Shown piece by piece: positions 7,005 to 14,117 of a DNA stretch of 14,117 bases. The position numbers were made by a program, and so were the translations under genes. The notes below the pieces were generated by a model that saw nothing but the letters and a program-made list of their open reading frames with translations, was not told the DNA's origin and did not search any database. The stretch is from Enteractinococcus helveticum. GTDB lineage: Bacteria > Actinomycetota > Actinomycetes > Actinomycetales > Micrococcaceae. Every line of letters begins with the position of its first letter. The first letter of the stretch is position 1. The stretch lies in assembly GCF_020742345.1 (NCBI RefSeq), contig NZ_DYXC01000161.1:1-14117 (forward strand). Direction: 5' to 3'.

Positions 7005-7684
7005 CCCACCAAGCGATTCGTGTGCTGTTAGTGGACGACCAACCATTATTGCGCACGGGACTGGCGACTATTTTGTCCACAGAACCCGGGGTTGAGGTGG
7101 TTGGTGAGGCATCAAATGGTCGCGAAGCATTGGACCAGGTCGAAACACTGGATCCAGATGTGGTGTGCATGGACGTGCAAATGCCGCACATGGATGGGAT
7201 CGAGGCCACCAAGGAGCTGACCGCTTCCGGTGCGCGAGCGGCGGTGTTAATTCTGACGACGTTTGATCGGGATGATTTTTTATTTGAGACCCTCAACGCC
7301 GGGGCGTCGGGGTTTTTACTCAAGACCGCTGGGCCTGAGCAGTTAATTCATGCCATCCAGGTATTAGCTGGCGGGGAGTCGCTGTTGGCCCCCGAGGTGA
7401 CCGGTCGAGTCTTGGATCGGATGTTCACTGAGTCTACTGACGAGCCCCAGACGGTGTCGCAACCGGTTCCGGAGCTGCCAGTACCGCTGACTCGTCGGGA
7501 GGATGAGATCTTAGCGATGCTGGTGAAGGGGAAATCAAATGCGGATATCGCCGAAGAATTATTTGTGGGGCCGGCCACGGTAAAAACTCACGTGTCAAAT
7601 ATTTTGATGAAGTTAGACGTCAAGGATCGCATTCACGCGGTGATCTGGGCTTATGAGCACGGCTATGTGGATGCCCAAGGGTGA
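7001..7684 (+). CDS. Response regulator, NarL/FixJ family
   Basis: A 227-residue DNA-binding response regulator, cognate to the kinase whose stop it overlaps by four bases (ATGA at 7001-7004). Receiver domain: acidic pair Asp12-Asp13 in VLLVDDQPLLRTGL, phospho-acceptor Asp58 in VCMDVQMPHMDG, Thr86-Thr87 in LILTTFDRDD, and Lys108 in GFLLKTA. A linker of about 30 residues rich in Pro, Glu and Thr joins it to a LuxR-type helix-turn-helix: LTRREDEILAMLVKGKSNAD, then IAEELFVGPATVKTHVSNIL, then MKLDVKDRIHAVIWAYEHG. The start at 7001 is chosen over an upstream in-frame ATG at 6950 because coupling is standard for such pairs and the extra residues lie inside the kinase. No target promoter can be named; the purS promoter directly downstream is one possible target but nothing shows that. 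Confidence 0.94.
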   Translation: MTHQAIRVLLVDDQPLLRTGLATILSTEPGVEVVGEASNGREALDQVETLDPDVVCMDVQMPHMDGIEATKELTASGARAAVLILTTFDRDDFLFETLNAGASGFLLKTAGPEQLIHAIQVLAGGESLLAPEVTGRVLDRMFTESTDEPQTVSQPVPELPVPLTRREDEILAMLVKGKSNADIAEELFVGPATVKTHVSNILMKLDVKDRIHAVIWAYEHGYVDAQG

Positions 7685-7714
7685 TTTGGCGCCGTCGTCA
7701 TCGGTTTTGACCCA

Positions 7715-7744
7715 TTGAACTCAAGGCTGGCATTTTTCGATAAA
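7715..7744 (+). promoter_or_regulatory. Candidate promoter of the purSQL cluster
   Basis: TTGAAC (7715-7720) and GATAAA (7739-7744) are separated by 18 bases, upstream of the purS ribosome site. This reading fits a housekeeping-sigma promoter in the 100-base gap after the response regulator. No terminator separates the two units, so read-through is also possible. The match is by eye only. Confidence 0.4.
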
Positions 7745-7785
7745 ATCGGGGGTGCCAATTGGTAGATTCCAGATCAGGAGCGATC

Positions 7786-8034
7786 ATGCCCACAATCGTC
7801 GTTGAAGTCATGCCGAAGCCAGAGGTGCTTGACCCACAAGGTAAAGCCATCGATGCTCGGCTGCCCGAATTAGGGTTCCACGAGTTTTCATCCGTGCGCC
7901 AAGGAAAGCGTTTTGAACTCACAGTTGACGGGGAGGCAACCGCGGAGGTTCTGGATCGTGCCAAACAACTTGCCGCTCAACTGCTGGCCAACCCATCGAC
8001 CGAATACATTGCCAAGGTTGAGGTGGCTAAATGA
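7786..8034 (+). CDS. purS: Phosphoribosylformylglycinamidine synthase subunit PurS
   Basis: An 82-residue small subunit of FGAM synthase, the fourth step of purine synthesis. PurS dimers bridge PurQ and PurL and are needed to assemble the complex and help channel ammonia. Family features are clear: the beta strand TIVVEVMPKPEVLDPQGKAI, the central LGFHEFSSVRQGKRFELTV, and the C-terminal helix and strand AAQLLANPSTEYIAKVEV. Length is normal for the family. The start is set by AGGAG at 7776-7780, five bases before the ATG; a TTG at 7759 in frame has no comparable site. Its last four bases (ATGA) contain the purQ start, so translation is coupled. Unlike its partners, PurS shows no obvious loss of conserved residues. 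Confidence 0.95.
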   Translation: MPTIVVEVMPKPEVLDPQGKAIDARLPELGFHEFSSVRQGKRFELTVDGEATAEVLDRAKQLAAQLLANPSTEYIAKVEVAK

Positions 8035-8768
8035 GCGAACCGAAAGTCGGCGTCGTAATGTTCGACGCGGCAACTGATGCGGCCTCGGTGCTCCGCGCCG
8101 TTGAGCTGGCCGGTGGACAACCGGTGAAGTTGCACCCAAAAACTACAACCGCTCCTGATGTGGCTGACCTAAAGGTCGTCATCTTGCCGGGCGGGTTTTC
8201 TTATGGGGACTACCTGCGCCCCGGTGCGCTGGCGGCAACCCAGCCGATCATGCGGGTGCTGGCCGATGCGGTCAAGGCCAAAGAGCTGACCGTGATTGGG
8301 TTGGGCAATGGGTTCCAAGTACTTACCGAAGCCGGGATGTTGCCCGGCGGGTTCATCGCCAACGCCGACCCCGGCTATCACCACGCCGATGTGGAATTCA
8401 TTGTCGAAAATAACGTTTCGGCCATCACGAATGCCTACCAGGCAGCCGAGGTCATTCGCCTGCCGCAAAAGGGCGCGTTTGGTCAATACACCGCAACCGA
8501 GGACGAACTCGATGCGCTGGAGTCAGCGGGCAACGTGATTGTCCGCGCCAAGGATTCGACGTCCGGTTCGGTGCGCGCCATTGCCGGGATTAGTTCAGAT
8601 GACGGGCTGGTGCTGGGATTGATGGCTAGCCCGGAATATGCGATCGAAGAAGGCTTTGGTACCGATCATCCAGACGGCCCAGGTTTGGGCGTGGATGGTC
8701 AGGGCCTATTTATTTCCGTGGTGCGTGCCGCAGGTGCAACCAACGATGAAGGAGTTATCGGTGAATAA
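8031..8768 (+). CDS. purQ: PurQ-like subunit of FGAM synthase with glutaminase triad lost
   Basis: PurQ is the class I glutamine amidotransferase subunit that hydrolyses glutamine and supplies ammonia to PurL. This 245-residue protein has the family scaffold: ILPGGFSYGDYLRPGALAAT (51-70), NGFQVLTEAGMLPGG (93-107), SGSVRAIAGI (178-187) and LGLMASPEYAIEEGFG (195-210). The catalytic Cys of the G-I/V-CNGFQ motif is Gly92 (codon GGC, 8304-8306), and the His of the HPE motif is Ser200 (AGC, 8628-8630); only Glu202 of the triad remains. The usual N-terminal FPG loop is FDAAT and the HGEGR-like segment is QKGAFGQY. What is seen: intact reading frame, coupled to purS (ATGA) and overlapping purL. What follows from the family: no normal glutaminase reaction. 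Inference: a structural subunit in an ammonia-using or repurposed complex. Confidence 0.9.
   Translation: MSEPKVGVVMFDAATDAASVLRAVELAGGQPVKLHPKTTTAPDVADLKVVILPGGFSYGDYLRPGALAATQPIMRVLADAVKAKELTVIGLGNGFQVLTEAGMLPGGFIANADPGYHHADVEFIVENNVSAITNAYQAAEVIRLPQKGAFGQYTATEDELDALESAGNVIVRAKDSTSGSVRAIAGISSDDGLVLGLMASPEYAIEEGFGTDHPDGPGLGVDGQGLFISVVRAAGATNDEGVIGE
8749..8754 (+). promoter_or_regulatory. Ribosome binding site fixing the purL start
   Basis: AAGGAG inside the end of purQ lies six bases before the GTG at 8761. It selects this GTG over an in-frame ATG at 8746, which overlaps the site itself, and over the longer extension from 8638. Confidence 0.8.
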
Positions 8769-11061
8769 CACACCACTAGATACGGTTGCCCATGCCGGTG
8801 AAACCCCAGACGTTGAACAACCTTGGGCCGATCTTGGGCTCAATGAGCAAGAATATTCGCGCATCCGCGAGATCCTGGGCCGTCGTCCAACCGAGGCCGA
8901 ATTGGCCATGTACTCGTCGATGTGGTCCGAGCACACTTCGTATAAGTCCTCCAAAGTGCACCTGCGCCAGTTCGGTGAGAAAACCACCGAGGAAATGCAA
9001 CAGCACATGCTGGTTGGCCTGGGCGAAAACGCCGGCGTGGTCGATCTGGGTGATGGCTGGGCGGTGACCTTCAAGGTCGAATCGCACAACTCGCCGTCCT
9101 ATCTGGAACCATTCCAGGGTGCCGCCACCGGTATTGGTGGCGTGGTGCGCGATATTATCTCAATGGGCGCGCGCCCGGTGGCCGTGCTGGATTCGCTACG
9201 CGTGGGCCATGAGAATCATGAAGATACCGCCCGCATTGTCAAGGGTGCCGTGGCCGGTGTTGGACACTACGGCAACATTTTAGGTGTGCCAAATATCGCG
9301 GGTGAAACCGCCTTTGATCCGGTATTCCAGGGCAACCCGCTGGTTAACGCCGGGGCGGTAGGTGTGCTGCGGCACGAGGATCTGCGTCTGGCACAGGCTT
9401 CGGGTACCGGCAACAAAATTGTGTTGTTCGGTGCCCGCACCGGTGGCGACGGCATCGGTGGGGCGGCCATGAGCTCGGCGGCATTTGATGACGAGGGTGC
9501 CGCCAACACCCCGGTGGTCCAGGCCGGTGATCCGCTGCAAGAAAACGTGATTATCGAAGCCACCCTGGAATTATTCGCCAAATCGCTGGTCGAAGGGATC
9601 CAGGACCTGGGGGCCGCAGGTATTGCCTGTGCAACCTCGGAACTGGCAGCCGGTGGCGACGGCGGTATGCACGTGGAATTAACCAACGTGCTGCTGCGTG
9701 ATGAGGGCCTGACCGCCGGTGACATCTTAATGTCGGAATCCCAAGAACGCATGATGGCCGTGGTCACCCCGGACAATGCGAGCGCATTTGAAGAGATCAT
9801 GGCCAAATACGGTGTCGAGTACTCGTGGCTGGGCGAGGTCAACGACTCGGGCCGGTTGACCATCGACTGGAATGGCGAACGCATTGTCGACGTCGACCCC
9901 ACCACGGTGGCCGACGGCGGACCGGTCTACGAACGCCCATACGCCCGTCCCGAGTGGTTGGACACCGTGCAGGCCGACACGTTCCGCGCCTCAAATGCTG
10001 CCGCCAACCTGCCCGAAACCGGCGAGGAACTCAAGGCCGCCGTCATTGAACTGATGGCTAGCGCCAATATGGCCGATCGCTCCTGGATCACCACCCAGAC
10101 CGATACCTCAGTGGGCGGCAACACCCGGCAGGGCGCGCCGAATGACTCGGGTGTGCTGCGCGTGGATGAAGAAACCGGCATGGGTATTGGCCTGGCCATT
10201 GACTGCAACTCGCGCTACACCTACCTGGACCCCTACGCGGGCTCCCAGCTGGCCGTGGCCGAGTCCTACCGCAACGTGGCCACCTCGGGTGCCACCCCGC
10301 TGGGTATCTCCGATGGCCTGAACTTCGGCTCGCCCGAAGATCCAGGCGTCATGTGGCAGTTCGCCGAATCCACCCGCGGTATTGCCGATGCCTGCATGGA
10401 ATTGAGCATCCCGGTCACCGGTGGCAACGTGTCACTGTACAACCAGACCGTGGACACCCCAATCCACCCAACCCCGATGATCGTAACCCTGGGTCGCTAT
10501 GACGACGTCGCCACCGCAGTGCCCTCCTGGCTGCACCCGGCCTTTGATGGTTCAGCCCTCTACCTGCTGGGTGAAACCTTCGACGAACTCGACGGCTCCC
10601 AGTTCGCCCACCTGCGCGGCCACCTCGGCGGCGTGCCACCAAAGGTTGACCTGGCCAAAGAACAACAACTGGCCGGACTGCTCACCAACGCCTCACGCAC
10701 CCACATGCTCGATGCCGCACACGACCTGTCCGAAGGTGGCCTGGCCGGTGCGCTCTCCGACATGGTGTTGGCCGCCGGCGTCGGGGTACGCATTAACCTG
10801 AGCTACATCACCGAACGCGATGGCATTGACGCCTTCACCGCACTGTTCTCCGAATCCCAGGCTCGCGCGCTCGTCGCCGTGCCCCTATCGGAGGAAGTCC
10901 GCTTCCGGGGTATCGCAGAGTCGCGCAACTACCCATCGTTGCGCATCGGCGTGGTCGACGCCGGATCCCAGGCCCTAGAAATCCAGGACCTATTCACCGC
11001 AACAATTGACGAACTGCGCGAAGGCTGGGCCACCGCCCTACCCAAACGCTTCGGCAACTAA
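8761..11061 (+). CDS. purL: Phosphoribosylformylglycinamidine synthase subunit PurL, with altered active-site residues
   Basis: The synthetase subunit of FGAM synthase: it uses ATP and ammonia to convert FGAR to FGAM. At 766 residues it is the small PurL form, with two duplicated AIRS-like halves. Conserved blocks: MWSEHTSYKSSKVHLRQF (54-71), EPFQGAATGIGGVVRD (116-131), GIQDLGAAGIACATSEL (279-295), MSESQERMMAVV (324-335), TDCNSRY-like AIDCNSRYTYLDPYAG (479-494), NFGSPEDPGVMWQF (521-534), TGGNVSLYNQT (553-563) and AHDLSEGGLAGAL (653-665). Departures: SEHC is SEHT (Thr59); HNHPS is HNSPS (Ser111, codon at 9091-9093), next to a histidine region implicated in catalysis in the Salmonella and Thermotoga enzymes; and the usual QYD..V segment is QTDTSV (446-451). 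It overlaps purQ by eight bases. The frame is intact throughout. Confidence 0.94.
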   Translation: MNNTPLDTVAHAGETPDVEQPWADLGLNEQEYSRIREILGRRPTEAELAMYSSMWSEHTSYKSSKVHLRQFGEKTTEEMQQHMLVGLGENAGVVDLGDGWAVTFKVESHNSPSYLEPFQGAATGIGGVVRDIISMGARPVAVLDSLRVGHENHEDTARIVKGAVAGVGHYGNILGVPNIAGETAFDPVFQGNPLVNAGAVGVLRHEDLRLAQASGTGNKIVLFGARTGGDGIGGAAMSSAAFDDEGAANTPVVQAGDPLQENVIIEATLELFAKSLVEGIQDLGAAGIACATSELAAGGDGGMHVELTNVLLRDEGLTAGDILMSESQERMMAVVTPDNASAFEEIMAKYGVEYSWLGEVNDSGRLTIDWNGERIVDVDPTTVADGGPVYERPYARPEWLDTVQADTFRASNAAANLPETGEELKAAVIELMASANMADRSWITTQTDTSVGGNTRQGAPNDSGVLRVDEETGMGIGLAIDCNSRYTYLDPYAGSQLAVAESYRNVATSGATPLGISDGLNFGSPEDPGVMWQFAESTRGIADACMELSIPVTGGNVSLYNQTVDTPIHPTPMIVTLGRYDDVATAVPSWLHPAFDGSALYLLGETFDELDGSQFAHLRGHLGGVPPKVDLAKEQQLAGLLTNASRTHMLDAAHDLSEGGLAGALSDMVLAAGVGVRINLSYITERDGIDAFTALFSESQARALVAVPLSEEVRFRGIAESRNYPSLRIGVVDAGSQALEIQDLFTATIDELREGWATALPKRFGN

Positions 11062-11071
11062 AGCGCGAACC

Positions 11072-11102
11072 ACGGGTGGGATGAGCAAATCATCCCACCC
11101 GT
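11072..11102 (+). terminator. Strong hairpin terminator after purL
   Basis: A perfect 13-base inverted repeat, ACGGGTGGGATGA and TCATCCCACCCGT, with a five-base loop (GCAAA), begins 10 bases after the purL stop. The following bases (TGTCTTGTGC) are only mildly T-rich, so it may be a weak-tail intrinsic terminator, as is common in actinobacteria. It separates the purine cluster from the P-type ATPase. Confidence 0.8.
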
Positions 11103-11186
11103 TGTCTTGTGCACAACGAAAATCCACCTTCCGGACGAGTTCGGTTCACCAAGATCTCGCTAAACTTGAAGGGGCCAACAGCGTTT

Positions 11187-11194
11187 GAGGTAGG
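11187..11194 (+). promoter_or_regulatory. Candidate ribosome binding site for the P-type ATPase
   Basis: GAGGTAGG lies seven bases before a TTG at 11202 that is in frame with the ATPase. The alternative GTG at 11109 has no such site and sits only six bases past the terminator hairpin, leaving no room for a promoter. The choice is moderate, not certain. Confidence 0.5.
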
Positions 11195-11201
11195 TAGTTT
11201 T

Positions 11202-13835
11202 TTGTCCGAGTCCACCCCGTTGCGCAATAGCGCGGCATCGTCGCACTCCGAATCATCCCAGGTGGATGTCTCCGTCGAGCATCGCCACACGCTGTTGACC
11301 GCTCGCGGAGTTGCTGACCCAGGAATCATCGACGACGACGTCCTGCTGCAATCCGGACTCACCGACACCCAAGTCCGCACCCGCACCAGCTCCGGGCTGA
11401 CCAACATCCAGCCGGATGATTCCTCCCGCTCCCTGGCCGCCATCCTGCGCACCCATGTGCTGACCCTGTTCAACCTGGTCATTTTCCTGTGCGCGCTGGG
11501 CATTATCCTCATGGGCCGCTGGCTGGACCTACTCTTTGCCATCGCCGGGGTGTCCAACGTGATCATCGGCGTGGTCCAAGAATACTCGGCCAAACGCAAA
11601 CTCGACCGCATCGCCCTGTTGCACCAAGACGGCATTATCGTGCACCGCAACGGCGAACACACCAAAATCCAGTTGGATGAGGCAGTGTTGGACGACGTCG
11701 TGTTCCTGCGTGCTGGCGACCAGGTCCCCGCCGACGGTGTGGTCCTGGCCTCCGAAAGCCTAGATGTTGATGAATCCCTGATCACCGGGGAAGCCGACCC
11801 AGTCTATAAACCCACCGGAACCGCCGTGCTGTCAGGCACCTCCGTGGTGGCCGGCAACGGGTATTTCCGCATCACCGGGGTGGGGGCAGACTCGCACGCA
11901 GCCAAACTCACCCGACGTGCCCGCAAATTTACCAAGATCAATTCGGAACTGCGCACCGCCTTGGACAAGGTGGCCAGCTGGATCACCATCGCACTCATCC
12001 CGCTGATTGCCGTGGTCGCCTGGGGACAAATCAAAGCCCTGGGTGGTTGGGACCAGGTGATTGCCGACGGCACCATGAACTGGGCGCTGATCGCCACCAT
12101 TTCCGGGATTACGACCATGATCCCGCAGGGGTTGGCGCTGATGACGACCATTTCCTTTGCGGTCGCCGCGCTGACCCTGAGCGGCAAAAAGGTGCTCATC
12201 CAGGAACAGCCGGCCGTAGAAATCCTGGCCCGGGTCGATACCGTGTGCCTGGATAAAACGGGTACCCTGACCGAAGGCATCATGCAGTTTTCGGAAGCCA
12301 AGCAGCTTTCGGAGATCGATCACGGGTGGCACCTGGTGCTTGGTCATATCGGGGCGGATCCAAACGCCAATATCACCGCGGCCGCCCTGCGTGAGCCCTT
12401 CCCCAACGTCCCGAACCTGCCACAAACCGACGCGATCGCTTTTGCGTCCGAGCGCCGCTGGTCTGCTTTTGCATTCGGTCAACCTGAGACAACCGCCCCG
12501 GCTGCCGGAGCGTGGATACTGGGTGCGCCCGAATCGATTATTCCCGCGCTCAACGTGGATGAAACCACTAAAGACCAGTACCACCAACGCGCCAAGGAAC
12601 TCTCCTCAACCGGCAAGCGCACCATGATCCTGGCTCATTCCACGACGCCATCCAGGGCGGCGACCCCAGAACACCCTTGGTTCGGAGACGAAATCGAGCT
12701 GCCGTCCAACCTCTCCCCCGCCGCCATCCTGACCTTTGAAGAAAAAGTCCGCGACGACGCCCGCGAAACCCTCGAGTATTTCCAAGAACAGGGCGTCGAG
12801 CTCAAAGTCATCTCTGGCGATTCCCCGCACACGGTCTCAGCCGTGGCCCGGCAGATCGGTTGGGAACACCCCGGCCCCGGCTATGATGCGCGCCAGTTAC
12901 CCGACACCATCGAAGAGATGGCCAAGGTCATGGACCAGTACTCGGTATTCGGGAGGGTCTCACCGGATCAAAAAGAACAAATGGTCAAAGCGCTGCAGTA
13001 CCGCAACCGTGTGGTGGCGATGACCGGTGACGGCGTCAACGACGCTCTGGCCGTCAAAACCGCCGACCTTGGCATCGCCATGGGGGACGCTGCTGCTGCC
13101 ACCAAAGCCGTCTCCCGCATGGTCCTGCTGGATTCCAAATTCTCGCGACTACCGCACGTTCTGGCCGAAGGTCGCAAGGTGATCGCCAATATGGAACGCC
13201 TGGCGCACCTGTTCTTGGCTAAAACCTCCTACGCGTTCCTATTCGTGTTGTTTTTCTCCCTGCTGGCCTGGCAGTACCCGGCGTTGCCCCGACAAATGTC
13301 GACCGCAGATTTCTTATTCATCGGGATCGCCTCCTTCATCCTGGCGCTGATGCCCAACCCAAGACGCTACGTGCCAGGATTCTTATCGCGTGCGCTGAAG
13401 TTTGCCATTCCTTCGGGCATCGTGCTGGTGGCAGCCCTGTGGGGAATCAACTGGTACGCCCGCGTCTGGGCCGGTGATTTCAGTGGCGTACTACCGTTTG
13501 CCGAAGAAGATCCCACGGCCCCGCTGGTCATGGAACAATTGCAAACTGCAACATTTATCACGTTGACGCTGACGGGTCTGTGGTTGCTCAACGTCATCTC
13601 ACGACCACTGAACTGGCAGAAAATTGCCATGCTCATTGTGCTGTACGTAGTGTTCATCCTGGTGCTCACGGTGCCGGTCTTGCTGTGGTATCACCAGTTC
13701 ATTTTGCCTCCGACGCCGATTATTATCGCCGCGGTTGCGATTGCTGCCCTGGGATCCATTGGGATTGAGATTATCCACCGTATTCATGATGCGCGCATGG
13801 GCATGGCACCCGTGGATCCTCGGCCTCAAGGATAA
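11202..13835 (+). CDS. CtpE-like cation-transporting P-type ATPase
   Basis: A membrane pump of about 877 residues (908 if it starts at GTG 11109). Motifs with numbering from TTG 11202: N-terminal GLTDTQVRTR; actuator loop DESLITGEADP (TGE at 195-197); MIPQGLALMT in membrane helix 4 (Pro308, with Gln where PEGL is often found); phosphorylation site CLDKTGTLTEG with Asp351; nucleotide-domain LGAPES; hinge motif MTGDGVNDALAVKTADLGIA (GDGVND 609-614). About six hydrophobic segments follow to the C-terminus (for example SYAFLFVLFFSLLAW and MLIVLYVVFILVLTVPVLLW). The pattern VVQEYSAKRKLDRIAL with the DESLITGEADP and CLDKTGT blocks resembles mycobacterial CtpE, which has been linked to calcium uptake. 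Calcium as the ion here is inference. There are no N-terminal metal-binding CxxC motifs, which argues against copper or zinc pumps. Confidence 0.9.
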   Translation: MSESTPLRNSAASSHSESSQVDVSVEHRHTLLTARGVADPGIIDDDVLLQSGLTDTQVRTRTSSGLTNIQPDDSSRSLAAILRTHVLTLFNLVIFLCALGIILMGRWLDLLFAIAGVSNVIIGVVQEYSAKRKLDRIALLHQDGIIVHRNGEHTKIQLDEAVLDDVVFLRAGDQVPADGVVLASESLDVDESLITGEADPVYKPTGTAVLSGTSVVAGNGYFRITGVGADSHAAKLTRRARKFTKINSELRTALDKVASWITIALIPLIAVVAWGQIKALGGWDQVIADGTMNWALIATISGITTMIPQGLALMTTISFAVAALTLSGKKVLIQEQPAVEILARVDTVCLDKTGTLTEGIMQFSEAKQLSEIDHGWHLVLGHIGADPNANITAAALREPFPNVPNLPQTDAIAFASERRWSAFAFGQPETTAPAAGAWILGAPESIIPALNVDETTKDQYHQRAKELSSTGKRTMILAHSTTPSRAATPEHPWFGDEIELPSNLSPAAILTFEEKVRDDARETLEYFQEQGVELKVISGDSPHTVSAVARQIGWEHPGPGYDARQLPDTIEEMAKVMDQYSVFGRVSPDQKEQMVKALQYRNRVVAMTGDGVNDALAVKTADLGIAMGDAAAATKAVSRMVLLDSKFSRLPHVLAEGRKVIANMERLAHLFLAKTSYAFLFVLFFSLLAWQYPALPRQMSTADFLFIGIASFILALMPNPRRYVPGFLSRALKFAIPSGIVLVAALWGINWYARVWAGDFSGVLPFAEEDPTAPLVMEQLQTATFITLTLTGLWLLNVISRPLNWQKIAMLIVLYVVFILVLTVPVLLWYHQFILPPTPIIIAAVAIAALGSIGIEIIHRIHDARMGMAPVDPRPQG

Positions 13836-13874
13836 ATTCGTTGGTCGATTCCGTATATATAAAACTAGCGTGCG

Positions 13875-14090
13875 ATGAACAGCCGATTTCGGATCGAGGG
13901 AATCATACTGGCATGCGTCGTGGTCGTTAGCGGCTGTGTTTCCACTTCCGCTGACGACCACGACACAAGTAAAGACGACGCTGGTGAGAGTTTAGAAGGC
14001 GTTCAAAATATGAGTATGCAAACCCAATACCGTCGTGCCATAGACAGGTTCGTCCCAGCTCAAGACCGCACTGTGAGTCGAGCACCGTAG
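13875..14090 (+). CDS. Short lipoprotein of unknown function
   Basis: A 71-residue protein beginning MNSRFRIEGIILACVVVVSG and then CVS: basic start, hydrophobic core and lipobox VSGC, so lipidation at Cys21 is predicted. The mature part is acidic (ADDHDTSKDDAGESLE) and then has a helical tail, MSMQTQYRRAIDRFVPAQ, ending at a TAG at 14088-14090. Small lipoproteins with a QYR.A.. helix are frequently longer than this, so the gene could be truncated at its 3' end; the window ends 27 bases later and this cannot be judged. There is no clear ribosome site before the ATG. An AT-rich stretch, TATATATAAAA, sits 13-22 bases upstream and could be part of a promoter for a leaderless or weakly translated message. 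It follows the ATPase by 39 bases on the same strand. Confidence 0.55.
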   Translation: MNSRFRIEGIILACVVVVSGCVSTSADDHDTSKDDAGESLEGVQNMSMQTQYRRAIDRFVPAQDRTVSRAP

Positions 14091-14117
14091 GGCGCAACGG
14101 ATGATAATAGCTATTAC

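Noticed and set aside
9267..9905. Long minus-strand open frame (212 codons) antisense to purL
   Set aside because: It is Ser/Pro/Thr-rich with no start signal or motif. The opposite frame is strongly conserved PurL, so this is a shadow of codon bias.
11804..12587. Long antisense open frames opposite the P-type ATPase (165 and 251 codons)
   Set aside because: They lie opposite conserved ATPase motifs and show low-complexity Gly/Arg/Asp composition typical of shadow frames.
14091..14117. Palindrome AATAGCTATT near the right edge as an operator or attachment site
   Set aside because: It is only ten bases long and cut off from its context by the window end; a palindrome this short is expected by chance.
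1..14117. CRISPR arrays, tRNA or rRNA genes, insertion sequences or prophage genes
   Set aside because: No regularly spaced repeats, no tRNA-like cloverleaf seen, and no transposase or integrase motifs in any long frame. The decay patch therefore has no visible mobile-element cause.

Overview
The window looks like a chromosomal segment of an actinobacterium, most likely a Micrococcales/Micrococcaceae-type organism. This rests on moderately GC-rich coding sequence, a CtpE-like P-type ATPase, a LiaS/NarL-type actinobacterial two-component pair, a purS-purQ-purL cluster with a small PurL, and many tiny lipoproteins and small membrane proteins. The taxonomic call is inference; no rRNA or tRNA is present to anchor it.

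Layout. Positions 12-1595 (+) hold an Eco57I/BsuBI-type N6-adenine DNA methyltransferase homologue with a degenerate catalytic motif. Positions 1725-2514 (-) hold a YtrA-like GntR regulator coupled by an ATGA overlap to a membrane-protein gene that appears frameshifted. Positions 2716-5602 form an accessory patch of small genes: an intact lipoprotein, a small membrane protein and a GNAT acetyltransferase, mixed with at least four short coding regions that only make sense if the reading frame changes. Positions 5682-7684 (+) encode a histidine kinase and response regulator overlapping by ATGA, with no transporter next to them. Positions 7786-11061 (+) are purS-purQ-purL, with overlapping starts and stops, closed by a strong 13-bp hairpin at 11072-11102. 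Positions 11202-13835 (+) encode a CtpE-like P-type ATPase, followed at 13875-14090 by a short lipoprotein.

The most notable signal is in the purine cluster. PurS, PurQ and PurL together form FGAM synthase, in which PurQ hydrolyses glutamine and passes ammonia to PurL. Here the PurQ nucleophile cysteine is glycine (Gly92, in GLGNGFQ instead of G-I/V-CNGFQ) and the triad histidine is serine (Ser200, in ASPE instead of HPE). PurL itself has HNSPS where the family has HNHPS. All three genes are nevertheless intact, tightly spaced and well provided with ribosome binding sites. This suggests an ammonia-driven or repurposed FGAM synthase, or a divergent second copy, rather than simple decay.

A second theme is lost catalytic or reading-frame integrity elsewhere: the methyltransferase has SRPPA where NPPY/F is expected, and the small-gene patch carries several frameshifts while all long genes are open. 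That contrast argues for real gene decay in an accessory region, although raw-read checks are needed for the individual single-base events.
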